Shown piece after piece: positions 9,221 through 19,484 of a stretch of 64,000 bases of DNA (position 1 is its first letter; each line of letters opens with the position of its first letter). The notes under the pieces were generated by a model. The model saw only the letters and a program-made list of their open reading frames with translations, had not been told where the DNA came from and did no database searches. Source of the DNA: Rhodobacteraceae bacterium WFHF2C18 (GTDB lineage: Bacteria; Pseudomonadota; Alphaproteobacteria; Rhodobacterales; Rhodobacteraceae); assembly GCA_002166865.1 (NCBI GenBank), contig NHTQ01000005.1, positions 1 through 64,000 of the forward strand, read 5' to 3'. Both the position numbers and the translations under genes were made by a program.

Positions 9221-10007
9221 GGCGCTGCGCGATACCCCCATGCCGCCAACGCCGGTGGCGGCGCCTGCTTCGCCGGTGCTTGTCAGCGCCGCGGGTCTTT
9301 GCTTCGACGCTGGTGGCAAACGATTGATTGACGATTTGGACATCCGGATCCGTGAAGGCCGATGCAGCGTCATCATGGGGGCGAACGGCGCGGGCAAAAG
9401 CCTACTTTTGCGCCTGATGCACGGGCTGCTGACGCCATCGGCGGGGGAAATCCGGTGGCGCGGCCGCCCGATGGACCGGGCCGCGCGCCGCGCACAGGCC
9501 ATGGTGTTTCAGCGCCCGGTGATGTTGCGCCGCTCGGTTCTGGCCAACCTGCGCTTCGCGCTTTCGGTTCGCGGGCTGCGCGCCGGCGACCGGGACAGCC
9601 GGATATTCGAGGCCCTGCGGCGCGCCCGTCTGGAGGACATGGCGCATCGCCCGGCCCGCGTTCTGTCGGGGGGAGAGCAACAACGCTTGGCGGTGGTGCG
9701 CGCGCTCGCCTGCGACCCGGAACTTCTGTTCCTCGACGAACCTACCGCCAGCCTCGATCCGTCCTCGGCGCAGGCGGTGGAAGATCTGATCGCGCACGCC
9801 CGGGCGCGGGGCGTCACTGTCGTCATGATCACCCACGATCCTGCACAGGCACGGCGGCTGGGTGAGGATCTTCACTTCGTTCACTCGGGGCAAGTGGTCG
9901 AAAGCGGCCCCGTTCAAGCGGTACTCGATCATCCACGGTCCGAGGCCGCACAGGCCTGGCTTGACGGCCGCCTATTCGTTGCGCCGGGCCAATCCACGCC
10001 AACCTAG
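9213..10007 (+). CDS. tupC: Tungstate ABC transporter, ATP-binding protein
   Basis: A 264-residue ABC ATPase that energises tungstate uptake. Visible are Walker A GANGAGKSLL, the Q-loop AMVFQRPVMLRRSV, the signature LSGGEQQRLAV, Walker B ELLFLDEPTAS and the switch His of MITHDPAQ. The chosen ATG at 9213 lies inside the end of tupB with GAGGG upstream; a second in-frame ATG at 9240 is possible because the first 25 residues are not conserved ABC sequence. It lacks the C-terminal TOBE/MOP domain of ModC, which fits TupC. tupA follows after 17 bases. Confidence 0.92.
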   Translation: MCEALRDTPMPPTPVAAPASPVLVSAAGLCFDAGGKRLIDDLDIRIREGRCSVIMGANGAGKSLLLRLMHGLLTPSAGEIRWRGRPMDRAARRAQAMVFQRPVMLRRSVLANLRFALSVRGLRAGDRDSRIFEALRRARLEDMAHRPARVLSGGEQQRLAVVRALACDPELLFLDEPTASLDPSSAQAVEDLIAHARARGVTVVMITHDPAQARRLGEDLHFVHSGQVVESGPVQAVLDHPRSEAAQAWLDGRLFVAPGQSTPT

Positions 10008-10024
10008 AAACCAGGGAGTTCTTC

Positions 10025-10855
10025 ATGATCAGACACATCTTCATGTCACTTGCCGCTGCGGTCGTGGTGGCCGGTGGGGCTTGGGTACCGGCTGCGGCGG
10101 CCGATGACGGCTTCATCGTGGTTCAGTCCACGACTTCAACCGAAAATTCCGGCCTGTTCGGGCGAATTCTCCCGATCTTCGAGGAAAAGAGCGGTATCGA
10201 CGTGCGCGTCGTGGCGGTGGGCACGGGCCAGGCCATCAAGAATGCCGCGCGGGGCGATGGCGATGTTCTTTTCGTTCATGCCAAGCCCGCGGAAGAAAGA
10301 TTCGTCGAGAATGGTCACGGCGTCGCGCGCCATGATGTCATGTACAACGATTTCGTCATCGTGGGCCCGCCCGGGGACCCCGCAGGTGTGAAGGGCATGG
10401 AGGATGCCGTTGCAGCCCTGACAAGAATCGCTGAGGCAGAGGCGAGCTTCGCGTCGCGCGGGGACGACAGCGGCACGAACAAGGCCGAGATGCGGCTTTG
10501 GAACCAAGCCGGCATCGATGCCCGGGCCGAATCAGGCAGCTGGTATCGCGAAACCGGGTCCGGCATGGGCGCCACTCTCAATACCGGCACGGCGATGGGC
10601 GCCTATATCATGACTGACAGGGCCACCTGGATCGCCTTTGGGAACAAGGGCGACTATGAGATCATGGTCGAGGGCGACCCGAAGCTCTTCAACCAGTACG
10701 GGATCATCCTGGTGAACCCGGAGAAGCATCCCAACGTGAAAGCCGAGATGGGACAACAATTCGTGGACTGGATCCTCTCGGAGGAGGGACAGGCCGCCAT
10801 CGCCGCGTACGAGGTGGACGGGCAGCAGCTGTTTTTCCCCAACGCCGAAGGCTGA
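10025..10855 (+). CDS. tupA: Tungstate-binding periplasmic protein
   Basis: A 276-residue periplasmic binding protein with a signal peptide (cleavage near residue 26, after AAAADDG-type small residues). The mature start VVQSTTSTENSGL carries the TTS-type anion-binding motif characteristic of TupA, followed by AVGTGQAIKNAARGDGDVLF and the RGDDSGTNKAE loop. The ending includes DWILSEEGQAAIAAYEV. It delivers tungstate to TupBC; tungsten is used by formate dehydrogenases and aldehyde oxidoreductases. Start after CAGGGAGTTCTTC. Third gene of tupBCA, convergent with the regulator. Confidence 0.94.
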   Translation: MIRHIFMSLAAAVVVAGGAWVPAAAADDGFIVVQSTTSTENSGLFGRILPIFEEKSGIDVRVVAVGTGQAIKNAARGDGDVLFVHAKPAEERFVENGHGVARHDVMYNDFVIVGPPGDPAGVKGMEDAVAALTRIAEAEASFASRGDDSGTNKAEMRLWNQAGIDARAESGSWYRETGSGMGATLNTGTAMGAYIMTDRATWIAFGNKGDYEIMVEGDPKLFNQYGIILVNPEKHPNVKAEMGQQFVDWILSEEGQAAIAAYEVDGQQLFFPNAEG

Positions 10856-10866
10856 TCGTATGGGGG

Positions 10867-10888
10867 CGGCGCCTGAGGAGCGGCGCCG
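10867..10888. terminator. GC-rich hairpin between tupA and the convergent regulator
   Basis: CGGCGCC (10867-10873) pairs with GGCGCCG (10882-10888) around an 8-base loop, between the tupA stop at 10855 and the regulator stop at 10893. No U-tract follows on either side, so this is a possible rather than proven bidirectional terminator. Confidence 0.45.
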
Positions 10889-10892
10889 TCCC

Positions 10893-11774
10893 TCAAGGAG
10901 ACAGCCAGCGCACCTCTTCCATCACGGACAGGTCGTAGCCACCCATCGCCTCGGCCTTGCGGGCAAGGGCGGGTCTGCGGGCGAATCGCAGCAAACGCTG
11001 AATTTCCTCGGTGAAATAGGCGCGCCGGTCGATCAGCAGATCGAAACGTTCCTCGACGAGCGGCAGGAATTCCAGGTTGAAGGGGCGGGCAAGCGTAGAC
11101 AACCCCATCGCGGCCTCTGCCTGGCCCGCCGCGACCTCGGCGGCGGCATCGCTTTCGGTGCGGGCAAGGCCGGGCGCGGGCTCCAAGTCCTCGGGGCGGA
11201 GGCCCGCTTCGGCGAGCAAGCGGTCGAAAAGGGCTGTCGCGCCCGCGCCGGGCTGACGCAATGCCACGCGCCGCCCCTTCAAATCGCTGATCGCGTTTAT
11301 CTTCTTGGCGGCCGCTGGCGAGAGGAGCAATCCGCGCTGCCGCTTGGCCCAGCCGATCAATACGCAGTCACGCGGTGCGCGGGCCCGCACGGTACCCACG
11401 TTCCATCCGTCTTCATCGCGAAGATGCAGCCCGCAGAGGGCCGCCTGGCCGGAAAGGAAACGGTCCAGCCCCTCGGAACTGCCGTTCAGGAGGATGGCAA
11501 GCCCGCAGTCGGAATCCCGCACCGCCCAATCGAGAAGAGGGTCATGCGACCCGGTAAGAACAGGCGGCCGCGCGGCCGTGGCGGCATGTTCCGGGCCCTC
11601 GATCCAGGCCAGCAGTTCCGAACGCGGGAAAAGCAGCTTTCCGGTGATGCGGCGATGCGGAATCTCGCCGCTTGCGGCGAGGTCGTAAACCTTGCGCTCC
11701 TTTACGCGCAGCAGATCGGCAACCTCGCGCGTTGTCAGGTAGGGACTCACCCCTGTTTCGCCCTGATCGACCAT
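10893..11774 (-). CDS. One-component regulator: excisionase-type HTH plus periplasmic-binding-like domain
   Basis: A 293-residue cytoplasmic protein from ATG 11774. Residues about 11-60 form an excisionase/MerR-like helix-turn-helix (YLTTREVADLLRVKERKVYD, then a wing and SELLAWIEG). The rest resembles a type-2 periplasmic-binding-like sensor (LAILLNGSSEGLDRFLSG, DLKGRRVALRQPGAGATALF, then a C-terminal FDLLIDRRAYF). Proteins of this layout commonly sit next to molybdate or tungstate transport and cofactor genes. Being convergent with tupBCA, it is inferred to sense an oxyanion or related ligand and control the transporter. A longer GTG start at 11858 is possible but adds 28 non-domain residues. 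Confidence 0.85.
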   Translation of the reverse strand: MVDQGETGVSPYLTTREVADLLRVKERKVYDLAASGEIPHRRITGKLLFPRSELLAWIEGPEHAATAARPPVLTGSHDPLLDWAVRDSDCGLAILLNGSSEGLDRFLSGQAALCGLHLRDEDGWNVGTVRARAPRDCVLIGWAKRQRGLLLSPAAAKKINAISDLKGRRVALRQPGAGATALFDRLLAEAGLRPEDLEPAPGLARTESDAAAEVAAGQAEAAMGLSTLARPFNLEFLPLVEERFDLLIDRRAYFTEEIQRLLRFARRPALARKAEAMGGYDLSVMEEVRWLSP

Positions 11775-12175
11775 GTCCGTCCCGGCTTGATGCGTCGCCA
11801 AGATGAGCCGAATCCGCTTCTGGCGCAAGCCGAGACGTGATTCGGACAAGCCCGGCACGGCCCGTTGCGCACCGCCGCCGGCCGAAGGGGGTATGCAGCG
11901 CTATTGACGCTTTATTACGCTACGTAAAGCGCGTCACTCGCTTTGACGCCGCGTGAAGCGGGCGCAGGTCAGCTCTTAGGCATTGTATTTGAAGGGATTC
12001 GTCGCATCAGTCATTGAATTGACAATTATCTCCCTCGTATCCGTAAAGTAATTTTCAAAAAAATCTAGCAATACCAGTGATGTGTTATTGGGTTTACAAA
12101 AATCGTGTATCGTATGCAGTTGAATACCAAATTGCAGGGCCTGCCTGCCTGCACGGCCAAGAAAGGAGGAGTTCC
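11775..12175. other. 400-base region between the tup regulator and acs
   Basis: Divergent promoter region without a gene. Its first half carries the nested palindrome at 11908-11931 and a related, weaker repeat (CGCTT-N12-AAGCG, 11939-11960). Its second half (about 11980-12120) is clearly AT-richer than its surroundings and likely contains the acs promoter; a TTGACA at 12019-12024 is the best -35 candidate, but no well-spaced -10 follows it. Confidence 0.6.
11908..11931. promoter_or_regulatory. Nested palindrome, candidate operator
   Basis: The outer arms CGCTTTA and TAAAGCG are perfect and separated by 10 bases; within that spacer and the arm edge lies a second perfect repeat, TTACG-CTA-CGTAA (11915-11927). 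It sits 134 bases upstream of the tup-regulator ATG and 245 bases before acs. The site could serve autoregulation of the HTH-PBP regulator or acs control. Confidence 0.5.
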
Positions 12176-14146
<1,971 letters not shown>

Positions 14147-14173
14147 GCCGGCTGATCCGCAGGAGGACACGAC

Positions 14174-14860
14174 ATGGACGCAAGCCAAACCCCCGCCACC
14201 GCCGCCAATCTGGTGCTGCTGGGCCCGCCCGGCGCCGGCAAGGGCACCCAAGCCCGGATGCTGCAGGATCGCTTCGGCATGGTGCAGCTTTCCACGGGCG
14301 ACATGCTGCGCGCCGCCGTGGCCGCTGGCACCGAAGCCGGGCAGAAGGCCAAGGCGGTCATGGAGGCCGGCGAACTGGTCAGCGACGACATTGTCATCGC
14401 GATCCTGCGCGACAGGCTGGCCGAAGACGACTGCGCCGCCGGGGTGATCCTGGACGGCTTTCCGCGCACGGCGGACCAGGCGGCGGCGTTGGATGACCTG
14501 ATGGCCGAAGTGGGCAAGCGGGTGGACGCCGCCATCAGCCTGGAGGTTGACGACGACGCCATGGTGACCCGGATCTCGGGCCGCTTCACCTGCGCCGGCT
14601 GCGGCGAGGGCTACCACGACAGTTTCAAGCAGCCGGCCTCGGAAGGTGTCTGCGACAAGTGCGGCGGCACCGAGATGAAGCGCCGGGCGGACGACAACGC
14701 CGAGACCGTCAAGCAGCGGCTGGAGGCCTACCATGCCCAGACCGCGCCGCTGATCGCCTTCTACGAGCAAAAGGGCGCGCTGAGCCGCGTCGACGCGATG
14801 GCGGATATCGATGCCGTCGCGAAAGAGCTGACCGCGGTCGTCGAACGATCGACCGCGTAA
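14174..14860 (+). CDS. adk: Adenylate kinase with Cys4 lid
   Basis: Converts AMP plus ATP to two ADP. The 228-residue long form has the P-loop GPPGAGKGTQA, the AMP-site TGDMLRAAVAAGTE, the segment LDGFPRTADQA and a long lid. The lid carries four cysteines in two pairs (CAGCGEG and CDKCGG), so it probably binds zinc. It lies 27 bases after acs with AGGAGGA upstream, so it is likely co-transcribed. In this setting it would recycle the AMP made by Acs. Many relatives keep the main adk in the ribosomal-protein operon, so this may be a second copy; the window cannot show that. Confidence 0.95.
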   Translation: MDASQTPATAANLVLLGPPGAGKGTQARMLQDRFGMVQLSTGDMLRAAVAAGTEAGQKAKAVMEAGELVSDDIVIAILRDRLAEDDCAAGVILDGFPRTADQAAALDDLMAEVGKRVDAAISLEVDDDAMVTRISGRFTCAGCGEGYHDSFKQPASEGVCDKCGGTEMKRRADDNAETVKQRLEAYHAQTAPLIAFYEQKGALSRVDAMADIDAVAKELTAVVERSTA

Positions 14861-14923
14861 GGGAGAGCCGGCGCCGCACCGCCTGCGCCGGAAACGAGGA
14901 AACCGATGAAGGGAGGACAATTC

Positions 14924-15184
14924 ATGTCCGAAAAAGACTCTAGCGCCGCATATTGGAAGGCCAATGTGCGGCTCATCGCCTGGAGCCTGGTGATCTGGGC
15001 CCTGGTATCGTTCGGGTTCGGCATCCTGCTGCGCCCGGTTCTTTCGGGAATTTCCGTCGGGGGCACCGACTTGGGATTCTGGTTCGCGCAGCAGGGGTCG
15101 ATCCTGGTCTTTCTGGTCCTGATCTTCTTCTACGCCTGGCGGATGAACAAGCTCGACGCCGAACACGGCGTTGGCGAAGAATAA
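14924..15184 (+). CDS. DUF4212 small subunit of sodium/solute symporter
   Basis: An 86-residue membrane protein with two spans (RLIAWSLVIWALVSFGFGILL and a second, GFWFAQQGSILVFLVLIFFYAW), the hallmark of the DUF4212 family found directly before VC_2705-type symporters. I chose the ATG at 14924 because GGGAGGAC lies 6-12 bases upstream; an ATG at 14906 has no such site. It most likely forms a complex with or stabilises the symporter that starts 12 bases after its stop. The short acidic C-terminus is cytoplasmic by inference. Confidence 0.9.
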   Translation: MSEKDSSAAYWKANVRLIAWSLVIWALVSFGFGILLRPVLSGISVGGTDLGFWFAQQGSILVFLVLIFFYAWRMNKLDAEHGVGEE

Positions 15185-15196
15185 GGGGCCCGACCG

Positions 15197-16984
15197 ATGG
15201 ACCAGTTTATCATCAACCTGATCTTCGTGGGCGCGTCATTCGCGCTCTATATCGGGATCGCGGTCTGGGCCCGTGCCGGCTCCACCAGCGAATTCTACGC
15301 CGCCGGCCGCGGCGTGCATCCCATCACCAACGGCATGGCCACCGGGGCCGACTGGATGTCGGCCGCCTCGTTCATCTCGATGGCCGGCCTCATCGCCTTC
15401 GTGGGCTACGACAACTCCACCTTCCTCATGGGTTGGACCGGCGGCTACGTGCTGCTGGCGTTGCTGCTTGCGCCCTACCTGCGCAAGTTCGGCAAGTTCA
15501 CGGTGTCGGAGTTCATCGGGGACCGCTACTACTCCAAGACCGCGCGATTGGTGGCGGTGATATGCCTGATCGTGGCCTCGACCACCTATGTCATCGGCCA
15601 GATGACCGGCGTCGGCGTGGCCTTCGGCCGCTTCCTGGAGGTGGACAACACCACCGGCCTGATCATCGGGGCGCTCGTGGTCTTCGCCTACGCGGTCTTC
15701 GGCGGCATGAAGGGTGTGACCTATACCCAGGTGGCGCAGTACATCGTGCTGATCCTGGCCTACACCATTCCGGCGATCTTCATCTCGCTGCAACTGACGG
15801 GGAACCCGATCCCGGGGCTGGGCCTGTTCGGCGAGCATACCGCCAGCGGCGAGCCGCTTCTGGCGAAGCTTGACCAGATCGTGACCGACCTCGGCTTCAA
15901 GGAATACACGGCGCATCACAGCAATACGTTGAACATGGTGCTGTTCACCCTGTCGCTGATGATCGGCACCGCCGGTCTGCCGCACGTCATCATGCGCTTC
16001 TTCACTGTGCCGCGGGTGTCCGACGCGCGCTGGTCCGCCGGCTGGACTCTGGTCTTCATCGCGCTGCTTTACCTGACGGCTCCGGCCGTGGGGGCCATGG
16101 CGCGGCTGAACATTACCGATCTGATGTGGCCCGAGGGGACCGAATCGCAGGCGGTCTCGGTCGAGCAGATCCAGACCGACCCGGAGTACCAGTGGATGCT
16201 GACCTGGCAGAAGACCGGGCTGCTCGGCTGGGAGGACAAGAACGATGACGGCCGGATCCAGTACTACAACGACGCCAGCGAAGAGATGCAGGCCAGGGCC
16301 GAGGAAGAAGGCTGGGTAGGCAACGAGCTGACCAACTTCAACCGCGACATTCTGGTGCTGGCCAACCCGGAAATCGCCAACCTGCCTGCCTGGGTGATCG
16401 GCCTCGTGGCGGCCGGCGGTCTTGCCGCGGCGCTGTCCACGGCTGCCGGGCTGTTGCTGGCCATATCCTCGGCGGTGAGCCATGACCTGATCAAGGGCCA
16501 CTTCGTACCGGGGATCTCGGAGAAGGGCGAGCTTCTGTCCGCCCGGATCGCGATGGCCCTGGCGATCGTGGTGGCCTCTTACCTGGGGCTCAATCCACCG
16601 GGGTTCGCCGCGCAGACGGTGGCGCTGGCCTTCGGTCTGGCTGCGGCCTCGATTTTCCCGGCGCTGATGATGGGTATCTTCTGGAAGAAGATCAACAACT
16701 CCGGCGCGGTGGCAGGCATGCTGGCCGGCCTGGTGGTGACGCTGGTCTACATCTTCCTGCACAAGGGCTGGTTCTTCATCCCCGATACCAACCAGTTCAG
16801 CGATGCCGATCCGCTGCTGGGTCCGATCAAGTCGACCTCCTTCGGGGCGATCGGCGCGGCGGTGAACTTCCTGGTGGCTTACATCGTGGCCAGCATGACC
16901 AAGGAGACGCCGCAGGAGATCAAGGACCTTGTGGAAAGCGTCCGCGTGCCGAAAGGCGCGGGCGACGCCTCTGCCGGGCACTGA
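15197..16984 (+). CDS. Sodium/solute symporter of the VC_2705 (acetate-type) subfamily
   Basis: A 595-residue SSS-family transporter with about 13 membrane spans. Core signatures are AAGRGVHPITNGMATGADWMS, FVGYDNSTFLMGWTGGY, VISEFIGDRYYS-like sequence (TVSEFIGDRYYSKTARL) and the Na-site helix GGLAAALSTAAGLLLAISSA. A long soluble insert (about residues 310-395) lies between two spans, as in the VC_2705 group rather than classical ActP. With acs and DUF4212 it is inferred to import acetate or another short monocarboxylate with Na+ or H+. A symmetric hairpin follows at 16998. Confidence 0.92.
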   Translation: MDQFIINLIFVGASFALYIGIAVWARAGSTSEFYAAGRGVHPITNGMATGADWMSAASFISMAGLIAFVGYDNSTFLMGWTGGYVLLALLLAPYLRKFGKFTVSEFIGDRYYSKTARLVAVICLIVASTTYVIGQMTGVGVAFGRFLEVDNTTGLIIGALVVFAYAVFGGMKGVTYTQVAQYIVLILAYTIPAIFISLQLTGNPIPGLGLFGEHTASGEPLLAKLDQIVTDLGFKEYTAHHSNTLNMVLFTLSLMIGTAGLPHVIMRFFTVPRVSDARWSAGWTLVFIALLYLTAPAVGAMARLNITDLMWPEGTESQAVSVEQIQTDPEYQWMLTWQKTGLLGWEDKNDDGRIQYYNDASEEMQARAEEEGWVGNELTNFNRDILVLANPEIANLPAWVIGLVAAGGLAAALSTAAGLLLAISSAVSHDLIKGHFVPGISEKGELLSARIAMALAIVVASYLGLNPPGFAAQTVALAFGLAAASIFPALMMGIFWKKINNSGAVAGMLAGLVVTLVYIFLHKGWFFIPDTNQFSDADPLLGPIKSTSFGAIGAAVNFLVAYIVASMTKETPQEIKDLVESVRVPKGAGDASAGH

Positions 16985-16997
16985 TCGCGATGACAGA

Positions 16998-17021
16998 CAG
17001 GGGGCGCCTCGGCGCCCCCTG
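16998..17021 (+). terminator. Hairpin after the symporter gene
   Basis: CAGGGGGCGCC and GGCGCCCCCTG form a perfect 11-bp stem with a 2-base spacer, 14 bases after the symporter stop. There is only TTG, not a U-run, after it. It may attenuate read-through into the signalling genes. Confidence 0.6.
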
Positions 17022-17114
17022 TTGCCGGCCTGCCGGACGCGGTAGGCTGGTTTCCGGCCCCCGATATTTCCGGATCAGGGCTGTCTCTTAGACACTTTAC
17101 AGGGGATTGACCCG

Positions 17115-18953
17115 ATGCCAGAGGATCAGAGCAGTGTTCTGGAGAGCCTCACCCAGTACGCGCCCTTCGACCTGCTGCCCGAGGAGTCCCGGCCTCCCCT
17201 TGCCAGGGATGTTCGCCGGATCGATGTGGGCGAGGGGCAGGTCCTCTTTCATGAAAGCGATCCGCTAGACGGCCTCTACATAGTCGAAAGCGGCGCGCTC
17301 GACATCGAGTCGTCGAACTCCGATCTGGTCTCGCAACGCGGCCCCGGCGACATCATGGGAGAACGCGGCCTTCTGCGGGACGGGCGGGCGATGCTGACCG
17401 CCCGGGTGACGCAGCCGGGGAGCCTGCTGGTCGTTCCCGCCGATCGCTTTCACGAGTTGATCGAGACGGTCCCGGCCTTTGCCGACTGGTTCGGCCGCTC
17501 CACGCCGGCCCGACCGACCGAAGAAGGGCCGTATGCCACCGGGCTGACGGCGCTTCAGGTGTCGGACCTGATGAGCCGGCAGGCGGTGACCTGCGCGCGT
17601 GACAGTACCGTTCGCGATGTCGCTTGCCTGATGCGGGAGCACGGCATTTCCTCCGTCATGGTCATGGAGGAGGGTGAGTTGTGCGGCATCGTCACGGTGC
17701 ATGACCTGACCAACCGCGTGCTTGCCGAGGGACTGGATGGCAGCGTTCCGGTGCACCGCATCATGACGCCCGATCCCATGACCATCACGCCCGAGCGCAC
17801 GGGGCTGGATGCGCTGATGGCGTTGGCCGACCACGGGATCAACCATCTGCCGGTCGCCGCGCGGGGGCGCATCCTGGGCATGATCGGCAAGACCGATCTG
17901 TTCCGCCAGCAGGCCACGACGGCAAGTCACATGGTGGCGGAGGTCGTGCAGGCCGAGACGGCCACCCAGATGGCCGCCGTGATGGAGCGCGTGCCCGAGC
18001 TTCTGGCGCAGCTCGTCAGTGCCGGCACCCGCCACGCGGCCATCACCCGGCGGATCACCGATATCACCGATGCGATCACGCGCCGCCTGCTCGTGCTGGC
18101 AGAGGAGACGTTCGGGCCGCCGCCTGTTCCCTATCTCTGGCTTGCCTGCGGCTCCCAGGGGCGGCGCGAACAGACGGGGATATCGGATCAGGACAACTGC
18201 CTGATCCTCGACGACGGGGCAAAGCCGGAACACGATGCCTATTTCGCAAAACTGGCGCAATTCGTATCCGACGGGCTGGACACCTGCGGGTTCATCTATT
18301 GCCCGGGCGACATGATGGCGACCAACCCGCGTTGGCGACAACCGCGCCGGGTCTGGCGAGAGTATTTCGCCAAGTGGATCGCCGAACCGGACGAAGAGGC
18401 GCAGATGCTGGCCTCCGTCATGTTCGACCTGCGGCCCATTTCCGGCGATACTCGCCTGTTCGGGAACCTTCAGGCCGAGACACTCGAAATGGCACGGCGC
18501 AATTCGATCTTCGTGGCGCACATGGTGTCCAATTCGCTGAAGCACACGCCGCCGCTCAACCTTTTCCGCGGATTCGCGCTGATCCGTTCCGGCGAGCACA
18601 AGAACATGGTCGATCTCAAGCATTCCGGCGTGGTCCCGGTGGTCGATCTGGCGCGGGTCTATGCGCTGCGCGGTTCCATCGAGGCGGCGAACACCCGCGA
18701 AAGGCTGGAAGCGGCACAGGAGGCGGGCCTGATGTCCGACGCGGGCGCGCGAGACCTCATCGATGCCTACGACCTGATCGCCGAAACGCGCCTGCGCCAT
18801 CAGGCCCAGCAGATCCGGGCGGGCAAGAAACCCGACAATTTCATGGCCCCCGGGCAGCTTTCCGAGCTTGAGCGCAATCACCTGCGCGATGCCTTCATGG
18901 TCATCAAGACAATGCAATCGGCTGTCGGTCAGGGCCGCGGGATAATGGGGTAG
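17115..18953 (+). CDS. cNMP-binding / CBS pair / DUF294 nucleotidyltransferase-like protein
   Basis: A 612-residue cytoplasmic signalling protein. Residues about 15-130 form a cyclic-nucleotide-binding domain whose phosphate-binding Glu and Arg (GERGLL, E83; GRAML, R91) are kept. Two CBS domains follow (about 150-270: VSDLMSRQAVTCARDSTVRD and HRIMTPDPMTITPERTGLD). Then come a DUF294 GlnD-like nucleotidyltransferase core (near 345-365, ACGSQGRREQTGISDQDN, with both aspartates of DQD) and the DUF294 C-terminal helical domain. Such proteins regularly accompany VC_2705 symporters. Target and ligand are unknown; control of the transporter or of acetate flux by energy state is inferred. It is followed by a membrane protein 7 bases later. 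Confidence 0.92.
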   Translation: MPEDQSSVLESLTQYAPFDLLPEESRPPLARDVRRIDVGEGQVLFHESDPLDGLYIVESGALDIESSNSDLVSQRGPGDIMGERGLLRDGRAMLTARVTQPGSLLVVPADRFHELIETVPAFADWFGRSTPARPTEEGPYATGLTALQVSDLMSRQAVTCARDSTVRDVACLMREHGISSVMVMEEGELCGIVTVHDLTNRVLAEGLDGSVPVHRIMTPDPMTITPERTGLDALMALADHGINHLPVAARGRILGMIGKTDLFRQQATTASHMVAEVVQAETATQMAAVMERVPELLAQLVSAGTRHAAITRRITDITDAITRRLLVLAEETFGPPPVPYLWLACGSQGRREQTGISDQDNCLILDDGAKPEHDAYFAKLAQFVSDGLDTCGFIYCPGDMMATNPRWRQPRRVWREYFAKWIAEPDEEAQMLASVMFDLRPISGDTRLFGNLQAETLEMARRNSIFVAHMVSNSLKHTPPLNLFRGFALIRSGEHKNMVDLKHSGVVPVVDLARVYALRGSIEAANTRERLEAAQEAGLMSDAGARDLIDAYDLIAETRLRHQAQQIRAGKKPDNFMAPGQLSELERNHLRDAFMVIKTMQSAVGQGRGIMG

Positions 18954-18960
18954 CACGACA

Positions 18961-19470
18961 ATGTTTCTGGAACTCATCGCCATTTTCGCGGCCGGCTTCG
19001 GTGCCGCGGGCGCCGTGCTGCTTCTCAACCGGCTGACAGGCGGGCGCGTGCCGGGCTGGGTGATGCCGGCGGCCGCGGGGCTGACCATGCTGGGCTTCGG
19101 CATCTGGTCGGAATACACTTGGGCGGCGCGAACGGCCGAGGCGTTGCCCGAGGGCGTTGAGGTGGTCGACAGCACCGAGACACGCGCACTATGGAAACCC
19201 TGGACCTACCTCATGCCCCAGACCACCCGCCTGGTCGCGCTTGACAGGTCCACGATCCGCGACAATCCCGATGCCCCGCAGGTGCGGCTTGTGGAACTGT
19301 ATCTGTTCCAGCGCTGGCGCGCGACCGAAAGCCTTCCGGTTTTGGTGGACTGCGCGCGTTCTGCCCGGGCCCTGGTCACGGATGCGGCCCTGGAGGAGCC
19401 CGCCAAGGCCGACTGGACGCAAATTCCGAAGGACGATCCCCTGATCCGGGCGGTATGCCCGGAGCAATAG
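18961..19470 (+). CDS. Small two-span membrane protein of unknown function
   Basis: A 169-residue protein I cannot place in a named family. It has two N-terminal membrane spans (about 3-24 and 35-55, with WVMPAAAGLTMLGFGIW), then a soluble domain of about 110 residues containing WKPWTYLMPQTTRLVALDRS, a VELYLFQRW strand and two cysteines (VDCARSA and VCPEQ near the end). It starts 7 bases after the DUF294 gene and ends 14 bases before the response regulator, so it belongs to this operon. A periplasmic or membrane partner of the sensor-like protein is possible; nothing in the sequence proves it. Confidence 0.8.
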   Translation: MFLELIAIFAAGFGAAGAVLLLNRLTGGRVPGWVMPAAAGLTMLGFGIWSEYTWAARTAEALPEGVEVVDSTETRALWKPWTYLMPQTTRLVALDRSTIRDNPDAPQVRLVELYLFQRWRATESLPVLVDCARSARALVTDAALEEPAKADWTQIPKDDPLIRAVCPEQ

Positions 19471-19484
19471 CGGAGTAGGCCCAG

